Origin: Wurfbainia villosa
Lineage: Eukaryota > Streptophyta > Magnoliopsida > Zingiberales > Zingiberaceae
Length of the DNA: 64,000 nt
Assembly: GCA_025175895.1 (NCBI GenBank)
Contig: CM046003.1
Span: 43,083,335 to 43,147,334 of the forward strand
Direction of reading: 5' to 3'
Shown here: positions 32,118 to 43,637 of the stretch, piece after piece
Numbering within the stretch: the stretch's first letter is position 1
Layout: each line of letters starts with the position of its first letter
Program-made: the position numbers and the translations under genes
The notes under the pieces: model-generated
Databases searched by the model: none
Told to the model about the DNA's origin: nothing
Seen by the model: only the letters and a program-made list of their open reading frames with translations

Positions 32118-32124
32118 ATTTATA
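32118..32124 (-). promoter_or_regulatory. TATA box of R8 antisense gene 2
   Basis: Minus strand CATTATAAATCC; the R13 copy has TATAAAT at 59701-59707. Distance to the ATG is about 40 and 30 nt. Confidence 0.6.
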
Positions 32125-32468
32125 ATGGAAGGAGAATGGCGAAAAGTTACGGGAAGGGGAGAAGACGAAGAGGCCGCATCTTTTCCAAGGGAGGAAGGAT
32201 AGGGAAAATCAACGGGCAAAAGGCCATTTAAAGGGGACGTCCGAACCAAAATCGCTGATGTGATACTAGTAGGCAAAATCCCGTGAAGAGAGCCCCGAGC
32301 CACCAAAGCGATGGCGTTATGTGGTACGGGTAAAGAAATGACAAGGGGAAGCTCAAAATTGGCCCAGAAACCCCGACTCGTTAGGGAACCCGCAAGGACA
32401 GACATATTGATAAAAGTCAGCTCTTAACAGTAAAGAAAAAGTTATTACAGAAAAGACAGTACTGGAGG

Positions 32469-34641
32469 TTACAGTTCAAATCATTCGGGGGAACAATTAG
32501 CCAACGCCGCTACAGGATCTAAGTAACTAGTGTTCGCGCCAGGAGGCGGATATCCTTGTTCGGCATTTTGAGCCACAAATTTCAAACCTAATATGAACAA
32601 GTCTACTTTTGACGATTCGCCTTGAGGTCGCCTTCCCGCTTCCTTCATTTGATTTTGACATCGGGCTAGTTGGGCTCGATCGTCCGCCAGCCCACCGCCA
32701 GAGCATCTTTCTGGTGGCATCAGATGGCTCACCGACCCACAGCCGTAAGAGCTTCATGATATTCTTGATGAAGAAGGGCTTGCTGCTGAGCCATTGTGGA
32801 CAAGGTTTGAGGAAGAGCTGCCACTAGGGAAGAGAGCTCCGCACATTTCTCTGTACAAGATTTCCTGGTGGCCTCCCAAGCTTGACGCTCCAATTGGAGC
32901 TCGAGCACTCTCACAAGTCAGAGGATGGTGGTTGAGGATTTTGCAGTCAATCATGGCATCTCCTGTGCCCTTTATACTCCCCCCGCCGCGCAATTCATCT
33001 ATCTATTGCATTACCACTAGATCGAGGAAAATCCGCCGCTTCCAATTCCTCATTCTTCCGCAGCTCTTCTTTCTCACTCAAGCAGAGCCACTTGCATCAT
33101 TGCGTCTTCGCATTGGCCCTCATATCCTTTTCGCCTCTTGCTCGCTCGCTTCGACGAGCTTTTTCGCTGAGACACGGCGGCAAGTGGCGAAGCTTCAGCT
33201 TGATTGAATCGGGCCGATGGGTTATCATACTACTATATTGGGTGGCGGCCTGAAGAAGAACAAGCTATTAGTACACGCCAGTATATGAAAATAGGCAGGG
33301 TGAAGAAGAAACGAAGAAACAATAGATACCTCCGCCAGTAGTTTGCCTACTTGTTCACAAGGGGCCTGTACGCCCGATTGATTGAAGAACTTCACCTCCG
33401 AAGGATGCCGAATTTTCAGCAAGGATCCTAAAGTGGCCCTCGGAGGAACGGGAATAGAGGGGTCTTCCCCTTCAGCAGAGGCGGAAGGTCCGATACAACG
33501 AAGGGGAACAGGAGCCGCTCTCGGGTCGGAAGGTTTGGGAGCGGGGGGAAGTTCTGTAGGAAAGGATGGGGGTGAATTCTGGGCAGACGGGGAAGAATGT
33601 AAAAAATGGGAGGGGGAATCCTCTCCTTGAGGGGATGAAGAAGGGGCAGGGGAAGTATTGCCTCCTCTCCTTGGTTCATAGATGGATAGGGAACGAGCCT
33701 CTAACTGGTCCGAAGATGAGGGAGGAAGAGCCGAGGAACTCGAGGCTCCTTTCTTGATAAGCCGTAGCTTTTTACGAGGAGATGATGGAACTGCGGTTGA
33801 TTTACCTCTTTTGGTCGAGGTTTTCTTCTTCTTCTCGGCCTCAATCACCTCTCCTTCTACCAAAGCCTTCTGCATCAGGTTATCTGCAAGGTATGTTGTC
33901 AGGAAAGATGAATAACGCAGAAATGAAGTCCTATTGCCAGTTAAATAGCACCCTACCTACAGCAACCGAAGTCGTCAGAGGTAGAGGAGACAATCCAAAA
34001 TGACGCAAGAGGGGAGTCTCTAGCAGCTGGTTCGAACAGTAGTGTAGCTCTCCTAAAACTCTATACACCTCCGGGAAAGGACATTTGGTCCTCATGTCCC
34101 GGAAGGAAGGTAATTCGGGAAGGTCTACCTTCCAAGTATCAGAATAAGGTAAAGACTCAGGAAGTTGTACAAAGAAGTATAGTGCTTCCCAGCCCTTGTG
34201 GGAAGTAGGCAGGTTCACCAGAAATTGGCAGTCTGAACGACTAGACAAATAGAAGAGGCCTGCCTTAGAAGACTTTAATTGGAAGAAGCAATGGAATAGT
34301 TCTGGGGTCAAAGGGAGGTTCAAATGTTGGAACACTATGTGGGCTCCCGATAGAATTCGGAAGGAGTTGGGGGTGAATTGGTTCAGGGGTAATCCATAGA
34401 AGTCTAGAAGGTCCAAATAGAACGAGGGTACCAGCAGGGATAGGCCGTTAAGAAACTGTTCGGAGAAAAACCAGGTCAAGCCAGGAGGAGGGTTGTGAGG
34501 TCGATGTATTTTAGTTGTGAAGCAACATTTTATAGAGGGGGCTATGTAGTCGTTCTTAATGTTAAAAAAGTAATGGTTGCAATCTAATTGAGTTACGATG
34601 TGTTCGTACCAGGCAGGTGGAAGGGTGGTCCTAGGAACCAT
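32469..34641 (-). CDS. R8 antisense gene 1: three-exon gene with gypsy-type-transposon-like domain and coiled coil
   Basis: Exon 1 (34641-33957, start MVPRTTLPPAWYEH) resembles the plant 'putative gypsy type transposon' domain family (Pfam PF04195): FYLDLLDFYGLPLNQ, LFHCFFQLKSSKAG, SHKGWEALYFF. Intron 1 (33956-33884) splits a codon after its first base and gives D-N-L-M-Q-K. Exon 2 (33883-33330) is lysine-rich (KKKKTSTKRGK, SSPRKK, a possible nuclear signal), then Ser/Pro-rich, ending FFNQSGVQAP...KLLAE. Intron 2 (33329-33250) is phase 0. Exon 3 (33249-32469) is a coiled coil with frameshifts, then LFILGLKFVAQNAEQGYPPPG and an end F-E-L-stop. Exons 1-2 are open; exon 3 is broken. The R13 copy has the same exons and intron sites. 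Function unknown; a DNA- or chromatin-related role is only a guess from the basic region. Confidence 0.7.
33250..33329 (-). other. Predicted intron 2 of R8 antisense gene 1 (80 nt)
   Basis: GCGGAG|GTATCTATTG ... TTCTTCTTCAG|GCC. The R13 copy has GCGGAG|GTATATTC ... CTCCTCAG|GTA at the same protein position. Confidence 0.7.
33884..33956 (-). other. Predicted intron 1 of R8 antisense gene 1 (73 nt)
   Basis: CTGTAG|GTAGGGTGC ... ACCTTGCAG|ATAACC. The R13 copy has CATAG|GTAGGCTAC ... TTGTAG|ACAATA, also phase 1, giving D-N-M-M versus D-N-L-M. Confidence 0.7.
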
Positions 34642-34770
34642 GGGTGTTAAACTAAGCAGAGCACTTACTCGGGGGAAAGGGAGAATCGCGTGAAAAGGGG
34701 AGGACTGAATCGCCGAAACACCGCCGGTGAAAATCGCGGAAGAAGGAGAACAGACTGGATTGTTAGGCAC

Positions 34771-35014
34771 GCTAAATGATACCTAAGAGGAGAAGGCGGA
34801 GGTTTATATAGGGTTTCCCGTGACAATTCAATTTCACGGAGAGAGAAGGAGAAGCGGAGCCCATGGGCCCATCGGGCCGCCTCGAGGGCACACAAGGGAG
34901 TTATAAAGGAAAAGGTGGATTCAAACGGAGGAATGAAGAATAGGGCATAAACTTTACGCACATTTGGAAAGTCAAGCTTATAACTTCGCTTGACTATTTT
35001 TCAGGGTTGACTAA
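34771..35014 (-). promoter_or_regulatory. Upstream region of antisense gene 1, next to the R8 3' LTR
   Basis: A minus-strand TATATAAA is at 34810-34803. Transcription into gene 1 would start just inside the 3' LTR edge. The segment next to the LTR (AAGTCAAGC...GCTTGACTATTTT) is shared with R13 at 56667-56730. Confidence 0.45.
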
Positions 35015-36251
35015 TGATACTACTGGTACTTTTTCTACCTAATTCCCAATAGAAGAGTTAGCAGGTGACCCGTGGCCCGTCCCCAAAACACCTGGTTCAG
35101 CCAAAGGGGAAAAGAAGAAACAGTTCGGGCGAGAGTTAGACGAAGCCATTGGTACGGGCGAGAGTTATCAGAAGCCATTGGCACGGGCGAGAGTTAGACG
35201 AAGCCATTGGTACGGGCGAGAGTTGGACGAAGCCATTGACACGGGCAAAAGTTATCGGAAGTAATCGACACGGGCGTAAATACCCGAGGTCATCGGCACG
35301 GACAAGTAGCGAGAGCCATCGGCACGGGCGAATGCTAGAAGCAAGGGACGCAGGTGGAAAAGAGGTGGAAGGCACTTCGCTAATAGAGGACTAGGAACTG
35401 GTTCAACTGGGCAAGTCCAGAGGCCAATGGGATGGAGGAAGGGTCAACTCAATCCAATCGACGCGAAAGAAGTTTGGTACGGGAAAAAGGAGAATTGGTT
35501 CGGTTTTAGGAGAAACCCTAAGGCTAGGTCACCTATGGTATAGGGGCCTAAGTTAACTTCACCCAAAGCAGAGGGGTGAGGGAAACAGTTTAACCTCGTT
35601 GCCTGAAAAGTAAAGGGAAAGGTGCTATGCAACGGCTTGGGGGGCCCCACGCAATATTCGGGGGAGTCCTCGTTCCTCATATTTGTAACAGAATTATTCT
35701 CCAGGAGGAGGTGGTGGCCACGTGTACGATGGAGATAATCCACGACGTTACGTTGAAGGAGGAGGGAAGATAAAAGGGAGAGAGGGAGGAAAGAGAAGGG
35801 GATCGATCCGCGAGCATTGGCATCCAGCAAGAGAGAAGAGGAGACGAGAGAAAAGGAAGAACGGTCTTGCCGGAGAAGGAGGCCGGAGATCTGCTGTTTG
35901 TTAAGTCTCTTGTATTTTCCTCATCTTGTAACATCATTGTAAGAGGTCCTTTCTCCTCCACCTTCGGAAACTTGCTTTCTGTAAAGGAGGATCTTCATAG
36001 TGAAAGTGCTTAGGCACCGCATCTGGTGAGAAACCTCACCCCCGTGGAGTAGGAATCCTTATTCCGAACCACGTTACATCTCGTGTCTGAATCTCGATTG
36101 CTGGTGTCGGGTTTTCGCGTTTTGTCTACTTCATTTTCTTATTCTTTACTGATCGCTGCCGGGGGAGAATACTCCGAGACCTCCCTCATCGCCTCATCGC
36201 CTCATCGCCTTGAAAACGGAGCGAACGGATTTTTCCCCCGCACCCGCATCA
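35015..36251 (+). repeat. R8 3' LTR (1237 bp)
   Basis: Matches 21016-22240 apart from about 13 substitutions, a 4-bp difference near 35976 and one extra CTCATCGC unit (8 bp) near 36190. Confidence 0.92.
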
Positions 36252-37147
36252 GTAAGGAAGGTGAGACATGCTTTAAAGAATTTTAAATTTAACAAGTCTC
36301 ATGATAGGAGAAGGTCGAGAAGAAAAATCATATGCTACAATTGCCAAGGAGAGGGACACATGAGAGATGATTGTCCTCTCTTGAACAAAATCAAGGAAGA
36401 AAGGAGAAAGAAAGAAGACAAGAAGAAAGGAATCAAGAGGAAGGATGAAGAAAAGAAATCCAAGGAAAAAGGAAAGGGGAAGATGCAAAACTTGAAGGCC
36501 ACAAGGGATGATCCATCCTCATCGGAGGAAGAAGAAGCATTCACAAGCCTTGCACTTATGGCGATAGATGACTTGGAATCTACCTCATCCGAGAAGAGGC
36601 AAGCACAAGTGAGGAGGAGAGCTCAAATGTAGGGGGAGCATCATCATCTTCATCGGAGTCAGAAGAAGAAGATATGGTAAGAAATCTCCCCACTCAAGAA
36701 ATTGTTTCCATGATTTCAAGTCTTACTAGAGATTTATTTAGGAGTAAGAAGAAAAATAAATGCATGCTTGATGATATTAGGAAATTAGAAGAGAAACTTG
36801 AAAAAGCATGCTCACATGATGATAATGTTTCTTCTAATGTTAATGATGCATGTATTGAAGAAAACAAGGCCTTAAGGGAAAAGGTAGATCATTTAACTAA
36901 GACCCTAGAGAAATTCACAATTGGCTCCAACACCCTAAATATGATCATTGGGAGCCAAAGGGCTAGTTTTAACAAGAAAGACCTAGGTTACAAAGGATCC
37001 AAAAATGAGAAAGGCTATCATTGTTTAATAGCTAGGGGGAAATCTAAAACAACAATGGTAGATAGAAAATGGATCCCAAAGGAGTACTTGGTGAACCCTA
37101 TTGGAAAGAATTTATATTGGGTTCCCAAGTCAATCCTTAAAGGTTAG
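36252..37147 (+). pseudogene. R4 gag, segment 3 of 3
   Basis: Continues from 21015 with RKVRHALKNFKF, then the CCHC knuckle CYNCQGEGHMRDDC, a lysine-rich block, a Ser/Glu-rich block with a frameshift near 36590-36660, a coiled-coil part and the C-terminal RKWIPKEYLVNPIGKN...WVPKS, stop at 37145. Together with 6600-6889 and 20564-21015 it covers the whole gag of the R5 type. The gene is dead through a stop, at least two frameshifts and two insertions. Confidence 0.88.
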
Positions 37148-38200
37148 AGAACCTTAGGATAGTCAACCATAGTTAGACTTATTTTATATTATATTATTTG
37201 GTTGACTTATAAGCATGGTGGATGATTTGGGTAATAATATTTAACTTGTGATTTGGGGTGATATTTGATTTATGATCATGATATGCAATTATGATAATGT
37301 TTGTGTTATGATCATGTTGATTGTTTTGGATGATACTTAACCTTGATAGAATTGCATGAAATTTATGGTTAAGTATAAATACCTTTAGGCACATCTCACA
37401 ATTCACCATAAGGCTAACTTGATTGATAATATAACAATGGGTGAGATGTTAGGATGATACAATGACTCACTTATGCTTGTGACATTTTTGATGGGTCATT
37501 TAGAGTATCATAGTAGAGTAATCATAGACCAAACATGGGGAAAGCTTATGTTTAATTCATGAATATATTGCCCAAAGATCATGGTTAAATATTTCAAATG
37601 TTTTAAAACCATTTCATGTTTTATCAACTGTGAGTTCATGCTTTTAAAACAACTCAAGGCAAAACTAGGTTTTAATGTTGATACAAAATTGAGACATTTT
37701 ATAACTTTTGAGTTTTTGCCTAATTTTCAAAAATAGAATGCATTTTCATGAAAAATTATTTTTTATTGATAAAGGGACTCATAATAAATGTTTTCCCCAA
37801 ATTTCATGATTTTTTGAATTTTCTGAAATTTTTAGTGCATTTCTGAACTTGGATTCAGAAATCAGAAAAGGTTGAAATTTAGGTGTCAGTCAACTGTTTA
37901 TCTGAACCAGTCGACTGATGTAACTGTGCATAACCTGTTTTGGGTGTTTTCAGCATGTTTTGGTATTTTTCTTTCATTAGACTTTGATACCTCATTATAT
38001 AACATGTATGTTTTGATGGTGTCAAAGGGGGAGAAATGGTTGAGTTTAAGTTATTCATGCTAGGAGGGAAATTAGCATGTGTTAAGGGAAAGTTGCATGT
38101 ATTAAGGGGGAGTGTTTTGATACTCATATTGTTTTACATGCTTTCTTGCCTTATGTAATTTTTTAATGCTTTACTTAACTTAAACGGATTGCCACACATC
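37148..38200 (+). other. R4 non-coding 3' interior
   Basis: AT-rich, without open frames of interest, parallel to R5 16324-17606 in reverse. It contains one CAGTCAACTG / CAGTCGACTG pair at 37886-37917. Confidence 0.7.
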
Positions 38201-38214
38201 AAAAAGAGGGAGAT
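38201..38214 (+). other. R4 polypurine tract
   Basis: AAAAAGAGGGAGAT directly before the 3' LTR at 38215. Confidence 0.85.
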
Positions 38215-39671
38215 TGTTAGGACAATCAACCCATGTATGATGTGGTTTTAATGTGTGTGACAAAGAGTTTAAGTTAGGTTATTATGGATTTGATGTGTGT
38301 GTTTAAGTTGGGGAGAAATTAAGTGAATCACACATGGATTGGCTTGATGAAAGCATTGGTGAGTTCACCATCTCATGGCTCGGGACCTTGAGTCGGTGAA
38401 GGATGACATTGCGGAAGCTGTGCGCTTGGTGCATCTAAGGGACCACCGGATGAGGAGCATTGGAGTGAAGCCAAAGGAAGCAGATTTCAGGGTGAGACGT
38501 GAAGGATGACATTGCGAAGCCGTGCGCTTGGTGCATCCGAGGGACGTGGCCGGACGAAGAGAGCTTCGGTGAGGGACTCCAAGGGAGATGAGAGATTGAG
38601 CGATTGTAATGGTAGCTTATAGGTGAACTTGGTCGAATGGCTAAGTTAAGTGTTAGACGCTCAAACTTAGGTTTGAGGTTTACCCAACAAGTCGAATGCT
38701 TAAATTTGTGTTTGAGGTTTTACCCGACGTATGGATAAGTCGGATGCTCAAACATGAGTTTGAGGTTTTTACTCGACGAATGGAAGTGTCGGATGCTCAG
38801 ATATATAGTTTAAGGTTTATCCGATAGTCGGATGCTCAAACAAATGGTTTGTTTGAGGTTTTACCCGACACCATTCGACTGATATAGATATCAGTCGACT
38901 GATCTAGGTTGATGACACTCGACTGGTGCTCGACCGGTGTTCGACTGATGGACTTCTGGCCCAGCAGTCGATTGCTAGGGTTTGGCAGTCGACTGTTGCA
39001 CCATTAGTCGACTACCAAGGGATGGCAGTCGATTGATCAAGGTCGTCGTAGGCACAGAAGGTTTGAAAGTCGACTGATTGCTTGGATCACTCGATTGATG
39101 GCTTGATCAGTCGACTGATGGAGGAGCCGTTGGATGTGACGACCGTGATTCAGTCGGGTCAGAAGCCGTTAGAATGGCTAGCAGTCGACTGATGGAGCCA
39201 TCAGTCGTCAGTTGCTTGCCCAACGGGAAGAAACCCTTCTTCCCTATAAAAAAGAAGGGTTGGGTGGCTTTGGTAGGCTAATGCTTCATCTCTAATCATA
39301 CTGCCAAGAGCCCCAAACGTTTTCTACTCCTCTTACTTGTTCTTATTTCAATTCTATTGTAAGAGGGAGTGATTCTTGTAAAGAAGGTTTACCTCCACCT
39401 TGCTTGGGCTAAAGGAGAGACTAGTGGAGTTGGTTGAGGAGTGATTCACTTGAACTAATCATCCGTGGATTAGCGGCAAGGGTCGTGAACCACGTTACAC
39501 AATCTTGTTAGCGTTTGTTTTCTCTTTGCTTATCTTGTTTTGTCTTAATTGTCTTGTTTAGCATTATATTTCCACTGTGCTAATAGTATTTGTAGATGAT
39601 TAAGAAGCGAATGATTTCCATCTACGAATTGGGCTATTCACCCCCTCTAGCCGGGCCACGATCCTCCAACA
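38215..39671 (+). repeat. R4 3' LTR (1457 bp)
   Basis: TGTTAGGACAATC ... GATCCTCCAACA, same length and order of motifs as 5057-6513. Confidence 0.92.
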
Positions 39672-40316
39672 CCTCCCTCCCATAACCATAGAAAGTAGAA
39701 TATGATTGAGTAGGATATGAAATATGATTCATCTCTTCATAGGGTTTACTAGTACATCCTTGTGCCCTAAGAACCTATCCTAGCAGAAGGTTCAAAGTAG
39801 GAGACATCAACTCTAGAAGGGTTGAGGGACCCTAGTGACAGGGGGCTCCCAACGGTATCAACCCCCTAAGCTTTGATGATTCGAAAGGGAAACTTGATTA
39901 GGAATAGGTAGTTTCTGGTAGAAGCAAAAGTTCATCGGGATAATATACAATAATCCTCCAGAAAGATCATAACTAGAGATCCCAAGAGTATTAAATTGAT
40001 AGCATGTTCAATGACATACAAGTGAAACTGAAGTCCTAGAATCCTTTAAGGAACTTCAAGCCCACCTTCGCTTTCTCCAAGTGACACCATAATTGAATTA
40101 GGACCATCGTCGACCTCACAACACCTGACTAGCAAGATATTTTACTCCGAACAAATGACATCCACTGGACAAATGGTACTCGAAGCACAGTCTCTATGGG
40201 ATTAATATTTTGATTACTTGACGACAATCGTGAACTTGTAGGAGTTGAGTGCGAGCGCACACATCGAATCCTTGGTGATACTCGTCGAAGATTTGAGGTC
40301 GTGCTCGCGTTCATCA
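39672..40316 (+). repeat. R3 solo Gypsy-type LTR, right part
   Basis: Resumes the LTR cut at 5056. The end TTACTTGACGACAATCGTG ... GCGTTCATCA matches the R11 LTR end (minus strand of 49756-49860), followed by the CCATT duplication. Confidence 0.8.
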
Positions 40317-40321
40317 CCATT

Positions 40322-41610
40322 CTGAAACAATAATTAGCTGACCAAAGTATCAATCAACTACCTAGTCAATTGACACCTAATAGAAACAATATGTTTGCTT
40401 TTGTTGTCCCTAAGTTGACTCCCTAGTTAATTGAAGAACTCTTTCAGTCAATTGTTCTTCTGACTTTGACTTCTTCTAAGGTTGAATATCCTACTAAGTC
40501 TAACACCACCTATATGCCAAGTACAAGTGAACTTGAGTCTACTCACAAGAACTTTCCTTCATGCCAAAAAAGGCTCTCCATACCTCTAGGACTTCACCAT
40601 GTCAAGAAGCTTCGTTGTATCTAGGTCTTCCATACCTAGGGACTTCTTACCTCTAAAAATTCATTATTTACCTAGCATTCAATCTCTCTAACCTGATGAG
40701 ACTTCATGTATCAAGTATCTAGTCCTCAATTTCCTTCATAGTCATTCATTTTTAAGTATTTGATTATCAACGACCAACTTGAATTTCCACTTGCTAAGTA
40801 TTTAGTCTTCAATGACCTACTTGAACTTCCATTATTGCACTTACAATACATGTTATTTTTTTTTAATTCTACACACTTGAAGTACAAATGATATCAATAA
40901 CATCTTCTAACTTAAACTTTGTCGAAACATTAAAACCACATGCAAACCACATGATTATAGGCAGGATTACATGAAAAGTTTCTTCCATTTTGATATTTGT
41001 TTACCATATAATTTAGGTCTCATAGAAGGATCATAAAAGCAATATTACAATTATAAACGCATAATGATGCACAAACAACATTTTAATTACTTTTCTCCCT
41101 TTGTCAAATGAAAAGCAACAAGGGTTACAATGGATTAAAGTTAGGTCTCATAGAAGCATCATAAAAGAAAAATTACATTCTAAATGCAAAATGATGCACA
41201 AAAAACACTTCTAATCACTTTTGCCCTTTTTTTAAAAGAAAATCATTAAGTGTTATAGTGTTGATTTCCAAACACTCATCTCTCCCCCTTTTGTAATGCA
41301 ATGACCATAATTAAGATAATGGTTTCTAACTTAAACCCATTGACTCTCCGCCTTTAACACATATTGAAAAGAGATCACTTATCTTGGTGTCATAAGCATC
41401 ACGATGTAAAGTCAATTTTTTTCCTAAAGGATCATTAGAGATTAACCTTGAGTTCTAATGATATCAATAGTATTTGGTCAAAATATCCCAAAGGAAAAAA
41501 AACTTCTCTCAAAATCACAATTAAGTGTCAAAATTCAACCTTGAATCTTCATGATACAAGTGTATTTTGGCAAACTCGAGTACCAAGTCAAGACATAAAT
41601 TCTACCTTTT
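40322..41610 (-). repeat. R2 old Copia LTR, second part, and its 3' interior
   Basis: Continues the decayed LTR to about 40976 (no clean end). Beyond it are interior remnants with CTCCCCC and TTTTGTCAA words typical of the 3' end of these Copia elements in reverse. No coding frame. Confidence 0.5.
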
Positions 41611-41681
41611 TATCTCCCCCTCAATGTATCACTAAGATTCATCTTGTATCATATTGAAATTAAGTCCTCCAAGTTATGGAC

Positions 41682-42249
41682 TAATGCGGCACAAATTTTC
41701 TTTCTCTTCGAGATGGAACTATTGAGGAGGAACGGAGTTCTCTTCGACCGCAATAGTGAAAATCTCCTTTGCTTCTTTCCTGAAAAAGTTAGCACTTCAT
41801 TAAATTGTCGCTAGCCTACCCGGTGGAGATCTTCCAATGCTTAAATCAGAACTTGTCTATCAGAAAGAAGCAAGAAGGAGTTGCTGTAAGAAAAACAGTG
41901 AATGTAAAACAAAATGAGAAATGAGATCCCCTCCCTCTTTCCTCCTCCTTCTCTCCCCTTATACCTCCTCTCCTCTGTTAGGGCTAGCTATCCCATAACA
42001 AACCACTCACCTCTTCCTTCACGTGGATGGCTACATGGGTAGAGGTTATCATGCTGTTACTCCGCTAGAGGACACCTACTATCGAGAATCTTTTGTGGGG
42101 CCTTTGAGACATCTTCAATTTGTTATACGGAATGATGACGTGTGTAACAAATATTCTCCTATACATTTCATAAGGTCCCCTCCTTAATAGAATTAATATT
42201 TCTTGTAACTTCTCGAGCTACCCTTAGTAGTATTGTTATAGCAATATCA
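41682..42249 (-). repeat. R9 Tat-like LTR relic, copy 1
   Basis: Plus strand TAATGCGGCACAAATTTTC ... GTTATAGCAATATCA, similar in layout to the R8 and R13 LTRs read in reverse (TGATGCGG start, CACGTGGA and TGTGGGGCC blocks). A PPT-like run (minus AAGGGGGAGGTC) follows at 42250. Confidence 0.55.
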
Positions 42250-42617
42250 AGGACCTCCCCCTTAACTCCAAATCTTCACCATAAAATATGATTTCTGCCA
42301 CTAAGAGAAAATTTCCCCCTCAAGAAATCTTCCTCTAATATGTCTAGGTGAAAGAATTCAAATATTTCCCTTAGGTTCATATGCCATTATCACCAGAAAT
42401 TGCAGCAACAATGGCACTTTCAAGCCATAAAAGAGTTGAAACACTTACGTATTCTAGTTAGGTTGGAAATGAATCTATGTTCATGGGATTGAGGGCGAAT
42501 ACCCAAGAGTTAAAGTTTCAGATGAAATTGAAATACTATAATGATTCTATTAATTGTATGCTCACGTGGGGCATATAGCAACCCATTACCCCATGTTCTC
42601 CATCTCCTCTACTCCCT

Positions 42618-42625
42618 TATAAAAG
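42618..42625 (+). promoter_or_regulatory. TATA box of R10 LTR copy 1
   Basis: TATAAAAG in CTCCCTTATAAAAGCAACC; the same sequence is at 44568-44575 in copy 2. About 400 bp before the PBS. Confidence 0.65.
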
Positions 42626-43024
42626 CAACCTTCTTGATGAGAAGAAGGTGTGGCTAGTTGGTTAAGTGTGAGGGAAATTTTGTACATGAGTGAAGCAAGA
42701 AATGAGAAGGTTTCTTGTGTGCGAGTGCTGTGAGAAGGCAGCCAAGAATTCTTGTTCTTGTGTGAAGTGCTTTGCTTAAAGAAGTCTTCTTCTTGTTGAG
42801 TAGAACAAGTGGAAACATCGTCACCGAGTTTAAAGGTTGTGACGTTGTGAAATTGTGGTGGAAGTTCGATTTAACCATTGTGATTTCCATCCCGACTGGG
42901 AGGGTTTTGAGAGGATCCGAGAAGTTTCTAATCAGAGTAGTTCCAGTAGCTTCGAAATCTAAGGTATATTTATGTTTTTGCAATTTTCATAAGTATACGA
43001 GTTTATGTTAGTTTATTTCAACAT

Positions 43025-43036
43025 TGGTATTAGAGC
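43025..43036 (+). other. R10 PBS, copy 1 (mutated)
   Basis: TGGTATTAGAGC after an LTR end TTTCAACA at 43023. Confidence 0.75.
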
Positions 43037-43637
43037 TAGGTTGAACAAAATAACGTTCAACAAATTTCTTGAGTTAAAACTCAGAAAAGGGTACTTGTCG
43101 CGGAACACAAGTCTCCTCGAATACGGTGAACAGTGCTCTATAGGGTGAGCATGAGGAAGATGCTCGTTCACATTGTTCTAAGTCGTGTGTAAGGCACACC
43201 TGTAGCGCATCGCGAGCCGAAACAACAATGATGAAGCATTGTTGTTGCTCATGTGTGCAAAGGAGAAGACGATGAACAATGAATTTACCGAGAAATTCTC
43301 GAGTGGGAAACTACTTACCAAGCAGTTCCCGATCAATTACAGGTGTTCCCGACCAGTTCTCGAGCAGTTCTCGAAAGTGCTCGGGATTTCTATATACTTC
43401 TCAAGATTTTTATATATTGCTCAGGATTCCTATAGGTTGCTCGGAATTTCTAACAGTTGCTCGGCTGACGTAGCACGTGAAGGTGCTCGTCTACACAGTG
43501 CTCGGGATTCCTAACAATTGCTCGGCCAAAGCACTAACTGATCGGCCAGAGCACTAACTAACTTTTTATCTCCCTCTCAATGTATCACTAAGATTCATCT
43601 TGTATCATATTGAAATTAAGTTCTCCAAGTTAGGGAC

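Larger units (their letters stand above)
21016..36251 (+). mobile_element. R8: Tat-like Gypsy retrotransposon with antisense gene cassette
   Basis: LTRs 21016-22240 and 35015-36251 with TG...CA ends (TGATACTACTGG ... CACCCGCATCA); TSD GTAAA (21011-21015) versus GTAAG (36252-36256). Sense gag-PR-RT-RNH-aRNH-IN lies at 22282-27604, followed by an unusually long 7.4-kb 3' region carrying antisense genes and a 91-bp tandem array. A second, archaeal-type RNase H and a long 3' region are hallmarks of the Tat/Ogre/Retand group of plant Ty3-gypsy elements. The LTRs differ by about 13 substitutions and two small indels by eye, so insertion is recent. Confidence 0.9.
5057..39671 (+). mobile_element. 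R4: gag-only Copia element, carrying nested R5 and R8
   Basis: Two LTRs of identical length (1457 bp; 5057-6513 and 38215-39671), PBS at 6516, PPT at 38201, TSD CCTTC (5052-5056) versus CCTCC (39672-39676). Without R5 and R8 the element is about 5.7 kb with a 2.8-kb interior that holds only gag. No protease, integrase, RT or RNase H remains or fits, so it depends on other elements for mobility. It resembles the TR-GAG class described in plants. Confidence 0.9.

Noticed and set aside
32469..33249. Exon 3 of gene 1 is 781 nt in both R8 and R13, not a multiple of three, which could mean a shared programmed frameshift
   Set aside because: Internal landmarks differ (S-E-K-E-E-L lies at codon 58 in R8 and 63 in R13) and the frame breaks are at different places, so the equal length looks coincidental.
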